From the NCBI GenBank assembly GCA_035656335.1, contig DASRSS010000190.1:1-15336 (forward strand): a stretch of DNA of 15,336 nt. The letters are read 5' to 3'. This stretch comes from DASRSS01 sp035656335. Lineage in GTDB: Bacteria > Actinomycetota > Actinomycetes > Mycobacteriales > Jatrophihabitantaceae. The translations under genes and the position numbers were made by a program. Below the pieces are notes generated by a model. It was given only the letters and a program-made list of their open reading frames with translations, was not told where the DNA came from and ran no database searches. This document shows, one piece after another, positions 1 through 6,579 of this stretch (the first letter of the stretch is position 1; each line of letters begins with the position of its first letter).

Positions 1-468
1 CACCGCGCGGGGCTCTGGCTGGAGGCCGAGCTCGGTTACGTCGGCGGCAAGCCGGACGCGCCCGCGAGCGCGCACGCGGCCGGCGTGCGTACCGACCCGG
101 ACGAGGCGCGCGCGTTCGTCGCCGCGACCGGTGTGGACGCGCTCGCCGTCGCCGTCGGCAGCTCGCACGCGATGACCAGCCGCACCGCGACCCTGGACCG
201 GGAGCTGATCGCCGCCCTGCACTCGTCCGTGCCGGTGCCGCTCGTGCTGCACGGATCCTCCGGCGTGCCCGACGACGAGCTGCGCGGTGCCGTCGCCGCG
301 GGCATGGCCAAGATCAACGTCGGCACCGCGCTGAACATCGCGTTCAGCGGCGCGGTGCGGTCGTCGTTGGCGACGCTCGAATCGTCCGACCCGCGCAAGT
401 ACCTCGCTCCGGCGCGCGATGCCATGGCCACCGTGGTCGCGGACCTGCTGCGCGTGGTGTCGGGCTGA
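1..468 (+). CDS. Class II fructose-bisphosphate-type (ketose-bisphosphate) aldolase, C-terminal part
   Basis: Partial gene: the reading frame is open from the first base, so the N-terminal half lies outside the window. About 155 residues remain. The fragment has hallmarks of zinc-dependent class II aldolases, which cleave or form ketose bisphosphates such as fructose-1,6-bisphosphate: an LEAELGYVGG segment, the VDALAVAVGSSHAM segment whose His is normally a zinc ligand, LVLHGSSGVP with another zinc-ligand His, and AKINVGT, which normally binds the substrate phosphate. These sequences are closer to the FbaA/GatY/KbaY-like short subfamily than to E. coli FbaA itself, so fructose-1,6-bisphosphate and tagatose-type substrates cannot be told apart. 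It would be cytosolic. The stop TGA (466-468) sits inside the first unit of an 18-bp tandem repeat. Confidence 0.88.
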   Translation, partial: HRAGLWLEAELGYVGGKPDAPASAHAAGVRTDPDEARAFVAATGVDALAVAVGSSHAMTSRTATLDRELIAALHSSVPVPLVLHGSSGVPDDELRGAVAAGMAKINVGTALNIAFSGAVRSSLATLESSDPRKYLAPARDAMATVVADLLRVVSG

Positions 469-509
469 CGCCTGGTGTCCGGCTGACGCTTGGTACCCGG
501 CTGACGCGC
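456..509. repeat. Three-unit 18-bp tandem repeat over the aldolase stop codon
   Basis: Units at 456-473 (GGTGTCGGGCTGACGCCT), 474-491 (GGTGTCCGGCTGACGCTT) and 492-509 (GGTACCCGGCTGACGCGC) are in register, and a decayed fourth copy starts GGCGCCCGGTGG at 510. The TGA in unit 1 is the aldolase stop, and each later unit keeps a TGA in the same frame because 18 is a multiple of three. Units 2 and 3 therefore look like duplications of the gene's last codons. No function is evident. Confidence 0.75.
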
Positions 510-567
510 GGCGCCCGGTGGACAGCCCTAGCGGCGGCGGCGGACGGGAACCAGTACCGTCGAGGTC

Positions 568-909
568 ATGCTGCTCGTGCTGCTCGCGATACTGATTGTC
601 CTGCTCATCGTGCTGCCGCTCATCGGCCTGGCGATCTGGACGCTGATCAGCGTCGGCATCGTCGGCATCATCATCGGCGGCCTGGCCCGGCTGGTGCTGC
701 CCGGCCGGCAGAACGTCGGCGTGCTCGCCACGATCCTGCTCGGCTGGATCGGCTCGATCATCGGCGGCTTCCTCGGCTATCACGTGATCGGCGCCGGACG
801 GTTCCCGACCGTGTTGCTCGAGATCGGTGTGGCCGCCGTGCTGATCGCGCTGTACAGCGGCTCCACCTTCCGGAACCTGCCCGCGCGCGAGCACATCCGC
901 CGCTGGTAG
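568..909 (+). CDS. GlsB/YeaQ/YmgE-family stress-response membrane protein (transglycosylase-associated protein family)
   Basis: 113 residues, almost entirely hydrophobic, for the inner membrane. A first transmembrane segment covers about residues 1-26. It is followed by the family core: IIGGLARLVLPGRQNVG, the Gly-rich ILLGWIGSIIGGFLGY helix, and a third hydrophobic helix near residues 85-98. The tail is basic (ending EHIRRW). Length and the GLARLVLPG...GxxGSxxGGFLG pattern match small proteins of the Transgly_assoc family. These are often induced by acid, osmotic or general stress; their biochemical role is unsettled. The start ATG has a GAGG very close upstream (cgaggtc-ATG). A TACCGT hexamer 9 nt before the ATG could be a -10 box, which would make the transcript nearly leaderless. 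It stands alone, about 100 bp after the aldolase. The added N-terminal helix makes it longer than the typical 80-90 residues. Confidence 0.85.
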   Translation: MLLVLLAILIVLLIVLPLIGLAIWTLISVGIVGIIIGGLARLVLPGRQNVGVLATILLGWIGSIIGGFLGYHVIGAGRFPTVLLEIGVAAVLIALYSGSTFRNLPAREHIRRW

Positions 910-910
910 C

Positions 911-985
911 CCCACTCCGCGAGTGGGCATTTTCGCGTCCAGTGGGCAGTTATAGGTGCCCACTCGCGGTCTAAGTGCCCACTCG
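911..985. repeat. Palindromic cluster of four GTGGGCA repeats
   Basis: AGTGGGCA occurs at 922-929 and 941-948, and its reverse complement TGCCCACT at 957-964 and 976-983. Both same-strand pairs are exactly 19 bp apart, so the block is a nested inverted repeat. The best single pairing is a perfect 13-bp arm, 917-929 with 957-969, loop 27 nt. A smaller hairpin CCCACT/AGTGGG (911-916 / 922-927) overlaps it. It lies between two genes read in the same direction, just after the stop of the YeaQ-like gene. It could act as a terminator, though there is no clear T-run, or be one copy of a dispersed intergenic repeat. Confidence 0.7.
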
Positions 986-1050
986 ACGAGATTGCGCCGA
1001 GCGCGAACGGTGCGGGACATGGTGCCGTCGGTCGCACTAGCCTGCGCCGT

Positions 1051-1437
1051 ATGACGATCCGGCAGCAGGAGCATCCGCCAGAACCCGGTCCGCGCGGCGA
1101 CGGCCAGAGCGCCGGGAACGTCATCCCGCTGCGCCGCCCGGCCTCGCAGCCGGAGCGCACCGTGTCCGAACCAGGCGTGGAGCCGCTGTGGCGCGAGGTT
1201 CTCGGACGGCAGCTGCGGGCCGAGCGGACCGCCCGCGCGGAGCGCATCGCCGACGTCGCGCAGCGCGCGGGCGTGGCGCCGCAGTATCTGTCCGAACTCG
1301 AGCGCGGGGTGAAGGACGCCTCGTCCGAGATCCTCGCGGCGATCTCCGGCGCGCTCGGGCTGTCCGTGCTCGACCTCGCCCGCCGCGCCGGCAGTGCCCG
1401 GCACCGCGGCCCGGTCTGCCTCGCCGCTGCCGCCTGA
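1051..1437 (+). CDS. XRE-family Clp regulator, ClgR/PopR type, with C-terminal LAAAA tail
   Basis: 128 residues. A poorly ordered N-terminal stretch (1-45) is followed by a Cro/C1-type helix-turn-helix at about residues 46-112. Its core, YLSELERGVKDASSEILAAISGALGL, closely resembles the ERGxKEASSELL signature of ClgR and PopR, actinobacterial activators of clp genes. The protein ends VCLAAAA. In Streptomyces, ClgR and PopR are Clp substrates recognised through terminal alanines (known for the family; inferred here). The gene converges on two clpP genes only 36 bp away, which strengthens the assignment; PopR is the regulator paired with clpP3-clpP4 in Streptomyces. No Shine-Dalgarno precedes the ATG. 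A possible -10 (TAGCCT, 1038-1043) lies 7 nt upstream, suggesting a leaderless mRNA. I leave the symbol blank because ClgR and PopR cannot be separated by eye. Confidence 0.82.
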   Translation: MTIRQQEHPPEPGPRGDGQSAGNVIPLRRPASQPERTVSEPGVEPLWREVLGRQLRAERTARAERIADVAQRAGVAPQYLSELERGVKDASSEILAAISGALGLSVLDLARRAGSARHRGPVCLAAAA

Positions 1438-1445
1438 CGCGCCGA

Positions 1446-1491
1446 GGCAACGCCCCTAAGCCGGCGAGACCGGTCAGCGGGGACGGTTGCC
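1446..1491. terminator. Possible bidirectional terminator hairpin between regulator and clpP
   Basis: GGCAAC (1446-1451) pairs with GTTGCC (1486-1491). Inside these, CCCC (1453-1456) pairs with GGGG (1479-1482), and a small CCGG/CCGG stem (1461-1464 / 1470-1473) sits in the loop. It spans the short convergent gap and the last codons of the clpP gene. No U-run is seen on either side, so assignment rests on position and pairing alone. Confidence 0.35.
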
Positions 1492-2064
1492 GAGCACGGA
1501 GTCGACCACCCCGTATTCCAGGGCGGCCTGCGGCGTGAGGATCAGGTCGCGTTCGGTGTCCTCGCGCACCTGGGCCGGTGTCCGCCAGGTGTGCTCGGCG
1601 AGGATCTCCTCGAGCAGCGTGCGCACCCGCTCCACCTCGTCGGCCTCGAGCACCAGGTCCGGGATCGCGCCGCGTCCCTCCGCTGCCGGCGCGTGGATCA
1701 CCACTCGGCCGTGCGGCAGGATCTGCCGGCGGCCGGGCGCGCCGCCGGCCAGCAGCACGGCGGCGGTGGCCGCGGCCTGACCGACGCACGTCGTCTCCAC
1801 CGGGCACCGGATGTACTGCATCGCGTCGTAGATCGCGAGCGTCGCCGGGATCGAACCGCCGGACGAGTTCAGGTACAGGTTGATCGGCTGCTCGGGGCTC
1901 TCGGATTCGAGGTGGATCAGCTGGGCGATGATCGTGTTGGCGACGCCGTCGTCGATCGAGGTGCCGAGGTAGACGACCCGGTCGGCGAGCAGGCGGCTGT
2001 AGATGTCGACGGTGCGCTCGCCGGCGTTCGTCCGCGTGGTGACGTACGGGATGGGGTAGCTCAT
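1474..2064 (-). CDS. clpP: ClpP-family subunit lacking the catalytic serine (ClpR-like)
   Basis: 196 residues with the whole ClpP fold: N-terminal GERTVDIYSRLLADRVVYLG, INLYLNSSGGS, the nucleophile region CVGQAAATAAVLLAGG, VVIHAP, and EDTERDLILTPQAALEYGVVD. His124 and Asp173 are present, but the nucleophile position is Ala99 (codon at 1768-1770). Spacing Ala99-His124-Asp173 (25 and 49) equals Ser-His-Asp spacing in E. coli ClpP, so the alignment is not in doubt. Thr100 follows. The oxyanion-region NSPGGS is also altered to NSSGGS. It is therefore probably a non-catalytic ring subunit that assembles with the active partner encoded just upstream; the genes overlap by ATGA (2061-2064). A good SD (GGGGAG, spacer about 7) precedes its ATG. 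ClpP3/P4-type proteins of actinobacteria are the likely relatives. Confidence 0.9.
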   Translation of the reverse strand: MSYPIPYVTTRTNAGERTVDIYSRLLADRVVYLGTSIDDGVANTIIAQLIHLESESPEQPINLYLNSSGGSIPATLAIYDAMQYIRCPVETTCVGQAAATAAVLLAGGAPGRRQILPHGRVVIHAPAAEGRGAIPDLVLEADEVERVRTLLEEILAEHTWRTPAQVREDTERDLILTPQAALEYGVVDSVLGNRPR

Positions 2065-2681
2065 CGGGCGCTCCCCAGTCCGAGTGGGCGCCGGTCCAGC
2101 GGGAACACGTCAGCGGCCGAGGTGACGATGTGGTCGACGAAGCCGTACTCGAGCGCCTCCTGCGCGTCGAACCACCGGTCGCGGCGCGAGTCGCGTTCGA
2201 TCTGGGCGACGTCCTGGCCGGTGTCCTCCGCGGTGAGGGCGAGGACGGTGTCGCGCGTGCGGCGCAGGTCGTCCGCCTGGATGGCGATGTCCATCGCGGT
2301 CCCGCCGATCCCGGCCGAGCCCTGGTGCAGCAGCACCTTCGAGTGCGTCAGCGCGTACCGCTTGCCGTGCGTGCCGGAGCTCAGCAGGAATTGCCCTGCG
2401 CTGTAAGCCATTCCCACGTTGACGGTGATGACGTCGTTGGGGATCGCGCGCATGCAGTCGCGGATCGCGAGCATGCCCGGCACTGATCCGCCGGGCGAGT
2501 TGATCAGCAGCCGGATGTCGGCCTCGGCGTCCTGCGCGGCGAGCAGCACGAGCGCGTTGCAGATGCGGTTGCTGTTCCAGTGTTCGAGAGGTTCGCCGAG
2601 CAGCAGCGTCCGGCGCTCGAACAGCTGGCGGTAGAGCTCTTCGTCCAAGGTGTGCCCGGGCACGGGCGTTTCGCTGGTCAT
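2061..2681 (-). CDS. clpP: ATP-dependent Clp protease proteolytic subunit ClpP, active-type
   Basis: 206 residues. Catalytic residues are all visible: Ser94 in VGMAYSAGQFLLSSG, His119 in VLLHQG, and Asp168 in ERDSRRDRWFDAQEALEYGFVD, with the 25 and 49 residue spacing of E. coli ClpP. INSPGGSVPG, the substrate-channel segment, is intact. It should form serine-protease rings working with a Clp ATPase in the cytosol, probably as a mixed complex with the downstream Ser-less paralogue. The N-terminus (HTLDEELYRQLFERRTLLLG) diverges from the usual AYDIYSRLLxERIVFLG. The ATG is the first possible start after an in-frame stop. A GGAGG ends one base before it, unusually close; a GTG at codon 7 is the next option but lacks an SD. 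First gene of a two-gene operon. Confidence 0.92.
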   Translation of the reverse strand: MTSETPVPGHTLDEELYRQLFERRTLLLGEPLEHWNSNRICNALVLLAAQDAEADIRLLINSPGGSVPGMLAIRDCMRAIPNDVITVNVGMAYSAGQFLLSSGTHGKRYALTHSKVLLHQGSAGIGGTAMDIAIQADDLRRTRDTVLALTAEDTGQDVAQIERDSRRDRWFDAQEALEYGFVDHIVTSAADVFPLDRRPLGLGSAR

Positions 2682-2716
2682 GCCTCCACGGTCGGCGACG
2701 AGTCCGCGGCGCGGTA

Positions 2717-2743
2717 GGCGGCGCTGCTGTGAGCAGCGCCGCC
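2717..2743 (-). terminator. Strong hairpin after the solute-binding-protein gene
   Basis: A perfect 12-bp stem: GGCGGCGCTGCT (2717-2728) with AGCAGCGCCGCC (2732-2743), loop of three bases. On the minus strand it begins 13 nt after the solute-binding-protein stop and lies 35 nt before the clpP start, so it most likely ends the upstream transcript. It has no U-tract, as is common for actinobacterial terminators. The segment GTGAGCAGCGC is repeated at 2729-2739 and 2744-2754. Confidence 0.55.
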
Positions 2744-2756
2744 GTGAGCAGCGCGG

Positions 2757-4346
2757 TCAGCCGGCGTGCATCCGAATGCTCGTGGGGATGAGTCCGCTGA
2801 CGAAGTCGAACGTGGCGCCCTTGCCGAACACTGACGTCACGCTGTTCGCGAACGGGATCACGTCGGCGTCGCGAATGAGCGCCGCGTCGCCCTGCAGCCA
2901 CTGCGAGCAACCCGCCGTGCCCACGACCGTCGACGCCTTGGCCACAATCGCGTTGTAGGCCGGGTCGTCGATGTGCGCGAAGTTGTTGCCGGACGGCGGA
3001 TTCGGGCCGGACGCGAACGGCACGAGCTGGTCCGGGCTGTGCACGCCGACGGGCAGCCACGCGATGTCCCAGTTGCCCGCGCCGAAGACATTCTGGACGA
3101 GCGCGGCGTTGTCCTGGCCGGTGATCGTCACCTTCGCGCCGAGCGCCTTGAGTTGCTGCGCGGCGAGTTCGGCCGCGGCCTGCGTGCCTGACCCGTAACC
3201 GGTCAGGTAGTTCAGGTGCAGCGTGAGCGGCGTGCCGTTCTTGCTGCGCATCCCGTTCGCGCCCTTGACCCAGCCGGCCGAGTCGAGCAGCTTGCCGGCC
3301 GCGTCCAGGTCGTGCTGGGGCAGGGCCGCGCTCACCGAGTCACCGGTGCAGGCTGCCGGCGGTGCGTCCGCGAGCTGCGTGGGCGTCGAGCCGTTCCCGG
3401 ACGTCAGCACCTTGCGCAGCTGCGCGAGGTCGAGCGCCTGAGTGATGGCCAGCCGCACCGACTTGTCGGCGGTCGGCCGTCCGGTTGCCTGGTTGAACCA
3501 CATCTCGCCGAACGCGACGCTGGTCGTGGCGGCGAACAGGTGGGCCGCCTGGAGCCGCTGCGAGTCCGGCCCGACGACGGCGGCCGCGTTCAGCCCGCCG
3601 GAGAGCAGCAGGTTCGCCGCGGTCGTCTCGTTCTGCACGATCTTGACGACGACCTTCGCGGGCAGGCCCTTGGTGGACGTGCTGACGCCGCCGGGCCCCC
3701 ACGTGTAACCGGATCGCCGGGTGAACGTGTACTGGGTGCCCGGCGCGGCCGCGGACAGCTCGTAGGGTCCGGTGCCGTCCGTCTTGGACGCCAGCGTCGA
3801 GCGGTCGTGCATGCCCTTCGCGCAGACCATCGGGATCTGGGACAGCCCGTTGAGCGGGAACGGCGTCGCCTTCGGGGAGGTCACCGTGACGGTGTCCGCG
3901 TTCGCGGTGGCCTTCGCTCCCGGCGGCAGGAACGTGCTGCCGTACGGGCTCTTGTTCGCCGGGTCGACCACGTAGTTGAGGTTCGCCGCAGCGTCCGCCG
4001 CGGTGAACGCCGATCCGTCGGAGCAGGTGATCCCGGCGTGCATGGTCAGCGTGATCGTCGAGCCGTCGACGACCCACTTGCTCGCCAGGCCGGAGACGAT
4101 CTTGCCGCTGTTGGTGATGTTGACGAGATGGTCGTAGGCGAACGCGCTGATCTGGACGAGGTTGCCGTCCGCCGAGCCCTGCGGATCGAGGTTGCCCGGG
4201 TCGGCCGACAACGCCATCGTGAACGTCGCGCCGTCGACCAGCTTCCCGCCGCTGCCCTGATCGTTTCCGCCGCCCTTGTTGCTGCCGCAGCCGGCGAGCA
4301 CAAGCACGCCGACGCAGGCCCCCGCGGCCACTTTGACGAACCTCAT
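2757..4346 (-). CDS. ABC transporter solute-binding lipoprotein, peptide/nickel (family 5) type
   Basis: 529 residues, normal length for SBP_bac_5 proteins. It has a lipoprotein signal peptide: basic MRFVKV, hydrophobic core, and lipobox LAGC with Cys20 as the lipidated residue, then a Gly/Ser-rich linker. The mature part shows the family pattern: SADPGNLDPQGSADGN near the start, ASKWVVDGSTITLTMHAGITCSDGSAFTAADAAANLNYV, and TDGTGPYELSAAAPGTQYTFTRR. It should capture a peptide or other small organic solute outside the membrane for an ABC importer. No permease or ATPase gene is in the window, so it is an orphan here or works with a distant transporter. It is divergent from the tetR-amidase operon, with 220 bp between, which suggests that it feeds that pathway. 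SD AGGAGA lies about 7 nt before the ATG. Ligand unknown. Confidence 0.92.
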   Translation of the reverse strand: MRFVKVAAGACVGVLVLAGCGSNKGGGNDQGSGGKLVDGATFTMALSADPGNLDPQGSADGNLVQISAFAYDHLVNITNSGKIVSGLASKWVVDGSTITLTMHAGITCSDGSAFTAADAAANLNYVVDPANKSPYGSTFLPPGAKATANADTVTVTSPKATPFPLNGLSQIPMVCAKGMHDRSTLASKTDGTGPYELSAAAPGTQYTFTRRSGYTWGPGGVSTSTKGLPAKVVVKIVQNETTAANLLLSGGLNAAAVVGPDSQRLQAAHLFAATTSVAFGEMWFNQATGRPTADKSVRLAITQALDLAQLRKVLTSGNGSTPTQLADAPPAACTGDSVSAALPQHDLDAAGKLLDSAGWVKGANGMRSKNGTPLTLHLNYLTGYGSGTQAAAELAAQQLKALGAKVTITGQDNAALVQNVFGAGNWDIAWLPVGVHSPDQLVPFASGPNPPSGNNFAHIDDPAYNAIVAKASTVVGTAGCSQWLQGDAALIRDADVIPFANSVTSVFGKGATFDFVSGLIPTSIRMHAG

Positions 4347-4566
4347 CTTCGGTCTCCTGTCCGCGCCACGGCGCGAGGTGCGAGTAGGGCGCCTGCTAAT
4401 TCAGCGGCATATTGTAGCGATAGAAGCTAGGCCGCGACGGCATCCGGCGCAAGGGCTAGCCAGGATCGTTTTGCTGTACCGGGCAATTCCCGCAGGTGCT
4501 TGCGTCTGTCCGAACCGCCACCTACGGTTGAGCGCTACTAGGCGTAGCTGAAGTAAGCGAGGTCTC
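4347..4566. promoter_or_regulatory. Divergent promoter region between the binding-protein gene and tetR
   Basis: 220 bp that are AT-richer than the surroundings. On the minus strand TACAAT (+ coordinates 4411-4416) is a good -10 box about 65 bp before the binding-protein ATG; no convincing -35 is seen. Near tetR, CTACG (4522-4526) and CGTAG (4543-4547), plus GCTAC-N5-GTAGC (4534-4548), form overlapping inverted repeats that could be the TetR operator. A palindrome GGCTAGCC lies at 4454-4461. The tetR SD is GCGAGG (4557-4562). Promoter and operator roles are inferred. Confidence 0.45.
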
Positions 4567-5142
4567 ATGTCAGGACGTCCGCGCGATCCCGGGCTGGAGC
4601 AGCGGCTGCTCTCGGCGACCTGGCTGCTGCTGACCGGGCAGGGCTACGACGCCGTCACCGTCGCGCGCGTCGCGACCGAGGCGAACGCCCACCGCAGCGA
4701 CGTCTACCGCCGCTGGCAGACCAAGGCCCAGCTGGTCACCGCGGCGCTGGCGCAGCACCTGCCGCCGATCCCCGAGGTGGACACCGGCTCGCTCTACCTC
4801 GATCTGCGGGCCGGCCTCGACGGATTCGCCACCGCCTGGTCCGCGCCATGGATGGGCGGGCTGATGGGCCTGCTGGCCGACCTCGGCCGCGACGAGGAGG
4901 CCAGCAAGGCGTTCCACGCGATGGCCGAGCGGCGCGGACGGCCGATGGCCAAGGCGATCCAGCGCGCTGTCGAACGCGGCGAGATCACCGAGCCGGTGAA
5001 CCTGCATCTGGCCGGCGACCTGCTGGAGGGCCCGCTCATGCACCGGCAGATGATCACGCGCCGTCCGATCACGTCCGAGGACCTCGACATGATCGCGTTG
5101 TCCGCGCACCGCTTTCTCACCAAGACGCTCGTCGCGTCATGA
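4567..5142 (+). CDS. TetR-family transcriptional regulator
   Basis: 191 residues, usual length. The N-terminal DNA-binding domain starts GRPRDPGLEQRLLSATWLLLTGQGYDAVTVARVATEANAHRSDVYRRWQTKAQLV (about residues 3-57). The VYRRWxxKAxLV segment is the typical end of the TetR helix-turn-helix, while the turn reads ANAHRSD rather than the usual AGVSKAT, which may indicate a distinct operator. The C-terminal half, with LADLGRDEEASKAFHAMAERRGRPMAKAIQRAVERGEI, resembles the TetR_C_11-type ligand and dimer domain. It is the first gene of an operon, and its stop overlaps the amidase start (ATGA, 5139-5142), so it probably represses its own operon and possibly the divergent binding-protein gene until a pathway compound binds. 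The effector is unknown. Confidence 0.9.
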   Translation: MSGRPRDPGLEQRLLSATWLLLTGQGYDAVTVARVATEANAHRSDVYRRWQTKAQLVTAALAQHLPPIPEVDTGSLYLDLRAGLDGFATAWSAPWMGGLMGLLADLGRDEEASKAFHAMAERRGRPMAKAIQRAVERGEITEPVNLHLAGDLLEGPLMHRQMITRRPITSEDLDMIALSAHRFLTKTLVAS

Positions 5143-6566
5143 CCGAGCTGCACGAACTCACCGCGGCCGAGCAGCTGCGCGCAGTGCGCGACCGGACCGT
5201 CTCGTCCACCGAACTGACGCAGCACTACCTGACCCGCATCGACAAGTTCGGCGAGGAGCTCGGCGCGTTCGTCACCGTGACCGCCGGCCTCGCGCTCGAC
5301 GAAGCCGCCCGCGCCGACGACCGGCTCGCGCGCGGCGACTGGGCACCGCTGCTGGGCCTGCCGATCGGCATCAAGGACCTGTACGCCACAGCAGGCGTCC
5401 GGACCACATCCGGCTCGGCAGCGCTGAACGACAATGTGCCAGCGGCGGACTCGTGGACGGTCGGGCTGCTCCGCCGGGCCGGCGCGGTCGTCGTCGGCAA
5501 GACGAACGCCGCCGAGTTCGGGGCAACGTGCTTCACCGAGAACGACGTCACTGCACACCCGGCGGTCACGCCGTACCACCGCAGCCGCTACTCGAGCGGG
5601 TCCAGCGGGGGCGCGGCCACCGCCGTCGCCGCCGGCCTCCTGCCCGTTGCGCATGCGGGCGACGGCGCCGGCTCGACGCGCACGCCCGCCGCGACCTGCC
5701 ACCTGGTCGGCGTGAAACCGAGCCGCGGCCTGGTGAGTTCCGCGCCGCAGACCGCCTTCTTCAGCACCACGATCGAGGGACCGATCGCACGGACGGTGGC
5801 CGACGCCGCGCTGCTGCTGGACGTGATGGCCGAGCCGTGGCCCGGCGATCTCTACGGCTGGCGCCCACAACGCAGCTTCGCCGACGCGATCGAGGACGAT
5901 CCGTCCGGCCGGCTGAGCATCGCGATGTGGACGCACACCGGGCTGGACGGCGTCGAGCCGCACCCGGAGTCGGTGCGTGCCGTGCAGCGCGCGGCCACGC
6001 TGCTGCGCGAGCTCGGCCACGAGGTGCGCGAGATCGCGATCCCGGCCGGGTACCCGGAGCCGGTGCGGCGCGCGATGGAGCGGCTGTTCGAGATCGCCAT
6101 CGCGGCCGGCGTCCCCGCGATCGTCCCGCCCGAGCGCCGCGAGCTGCTCACGCCGTACACCCGCCACCTGCTCGCCCGCGGAGCCGAGCTGTCCGGCACC
6201 GAGGTCATGATCGACCAGGCGATCCTCGCCCGCTACGCCAGCACGTTCCTCGCGGCGCTCGCCGGCTTCGACGCCGCGTTGACGCCGACAACGAACGGCC
6301 CGCCGGTGCCGCTCGGCCACTTCCTCGAGGACGGCGTCGAGGGCGTCGGGAACCGGATGCTGGCCTGGTCCTGCCACACGCCGTGGGCCAACCTCGCCGG
6401 CGTCCCGGCCGTGTCGCTGCCGTCGCATCTGGACGACGCCGGGCTGCCCGTCGGTGTCCAGCTCGTCGGCCGCGCGCGCGGTGACGGCGACCTGCTGGCG
6501 CTCGCCGCTCAGCTCGAACGTGCCGGCCTGTGGGCCGACGTCCACCCGTCCTGCTGGCATCAGTGA
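5139..6566 (+). CDS. Amidase (amidase-signature family)
   Basis: 475 residues from the ATG that overlaps the tetR stop. The frame is open further upstream, but that part lies inside tetR. All catalytic elements of the amidase-signature family are present: Lys79 in LPIGIKDLY, the cis-Ser at 155 in SSGSSGGAATAVAAG, and nucleophile Ser179 in GDGAGSTRTPA, with the usual 24-residue gap between the serines. KTNAAEFG and VGVKPSRG are further conserved segments. The enzyme hydrolyses a carboxamide or related acyl-N bond in the cytosol; substrate range in this family is wide and cannot be read from the sequence. It is not GatA by context, since no gatB or gatC is present. The product acid may be passed to the CoA ligase two genes downstream. 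Confidence 0.92.
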   Translation: MTELHELTAAEQLRAVRDRTVSSTELTQHYLTRIDKFGEELGAFVTVTAGLALDEAARADDRLARGDWAPLLGLPIGIKDLYATAGVRTTSGSAALNDNVPAADSWTVGLLRRAGAVVVGKTNAAEFGATCFTENDVTAHPAVTPYHRSRYSSGSSGGAATAVAAGLLPVAHAGDGAGSTRTPAATCHLVGVKPSRGLVSSAPQTAFFSTTIEGPIARTVADAALLLDVMAEPWPGDLYGWRPQRSFADAIEDDPSGRLSIAMWTHTGLDGVEPHPESVRAVQRAATLLRELGHEVREIAIPAGYPEPVRRAMERLFEIAIAAGVPAIVPPERRELLTPYTRHLLARGAELSGTEVMIDQAILARYASTFLAALAGFDAALTPTTNGPPVPLGHFLEDGVEGVGNRMLAWSCHTPWANLAGVPAVSLPSHLDDAGLPVGVQLVGRARGDGDLLALAAQLERAGLWADVHPSCWHQ

Positions 6567-6579
6567 AAGGCCGATCGCA

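Noticed and set aside
2844..2853. GTTCGCGAAC palindrome as a Clp-regulator box
   Set aside because: It is inside the binding-protein coding region and lacks the second half of the ClgR-type motif as I recall it. Codon usage explains it.
3216..4430. 404-codon plus-strand open frame opposite the solute-binding protein
   Set aside because: Arg/Gly/Val-rich with no fold signature. The opposite strand has signal peptide, lipobox and family motifs.
4848..5138. Earlier in-frame start for the amidase
   Set aside because: It would lie wholly inside tetR. The ATG at 5139 overlaps the tetR stop and gives a normal amidase N-terminus.
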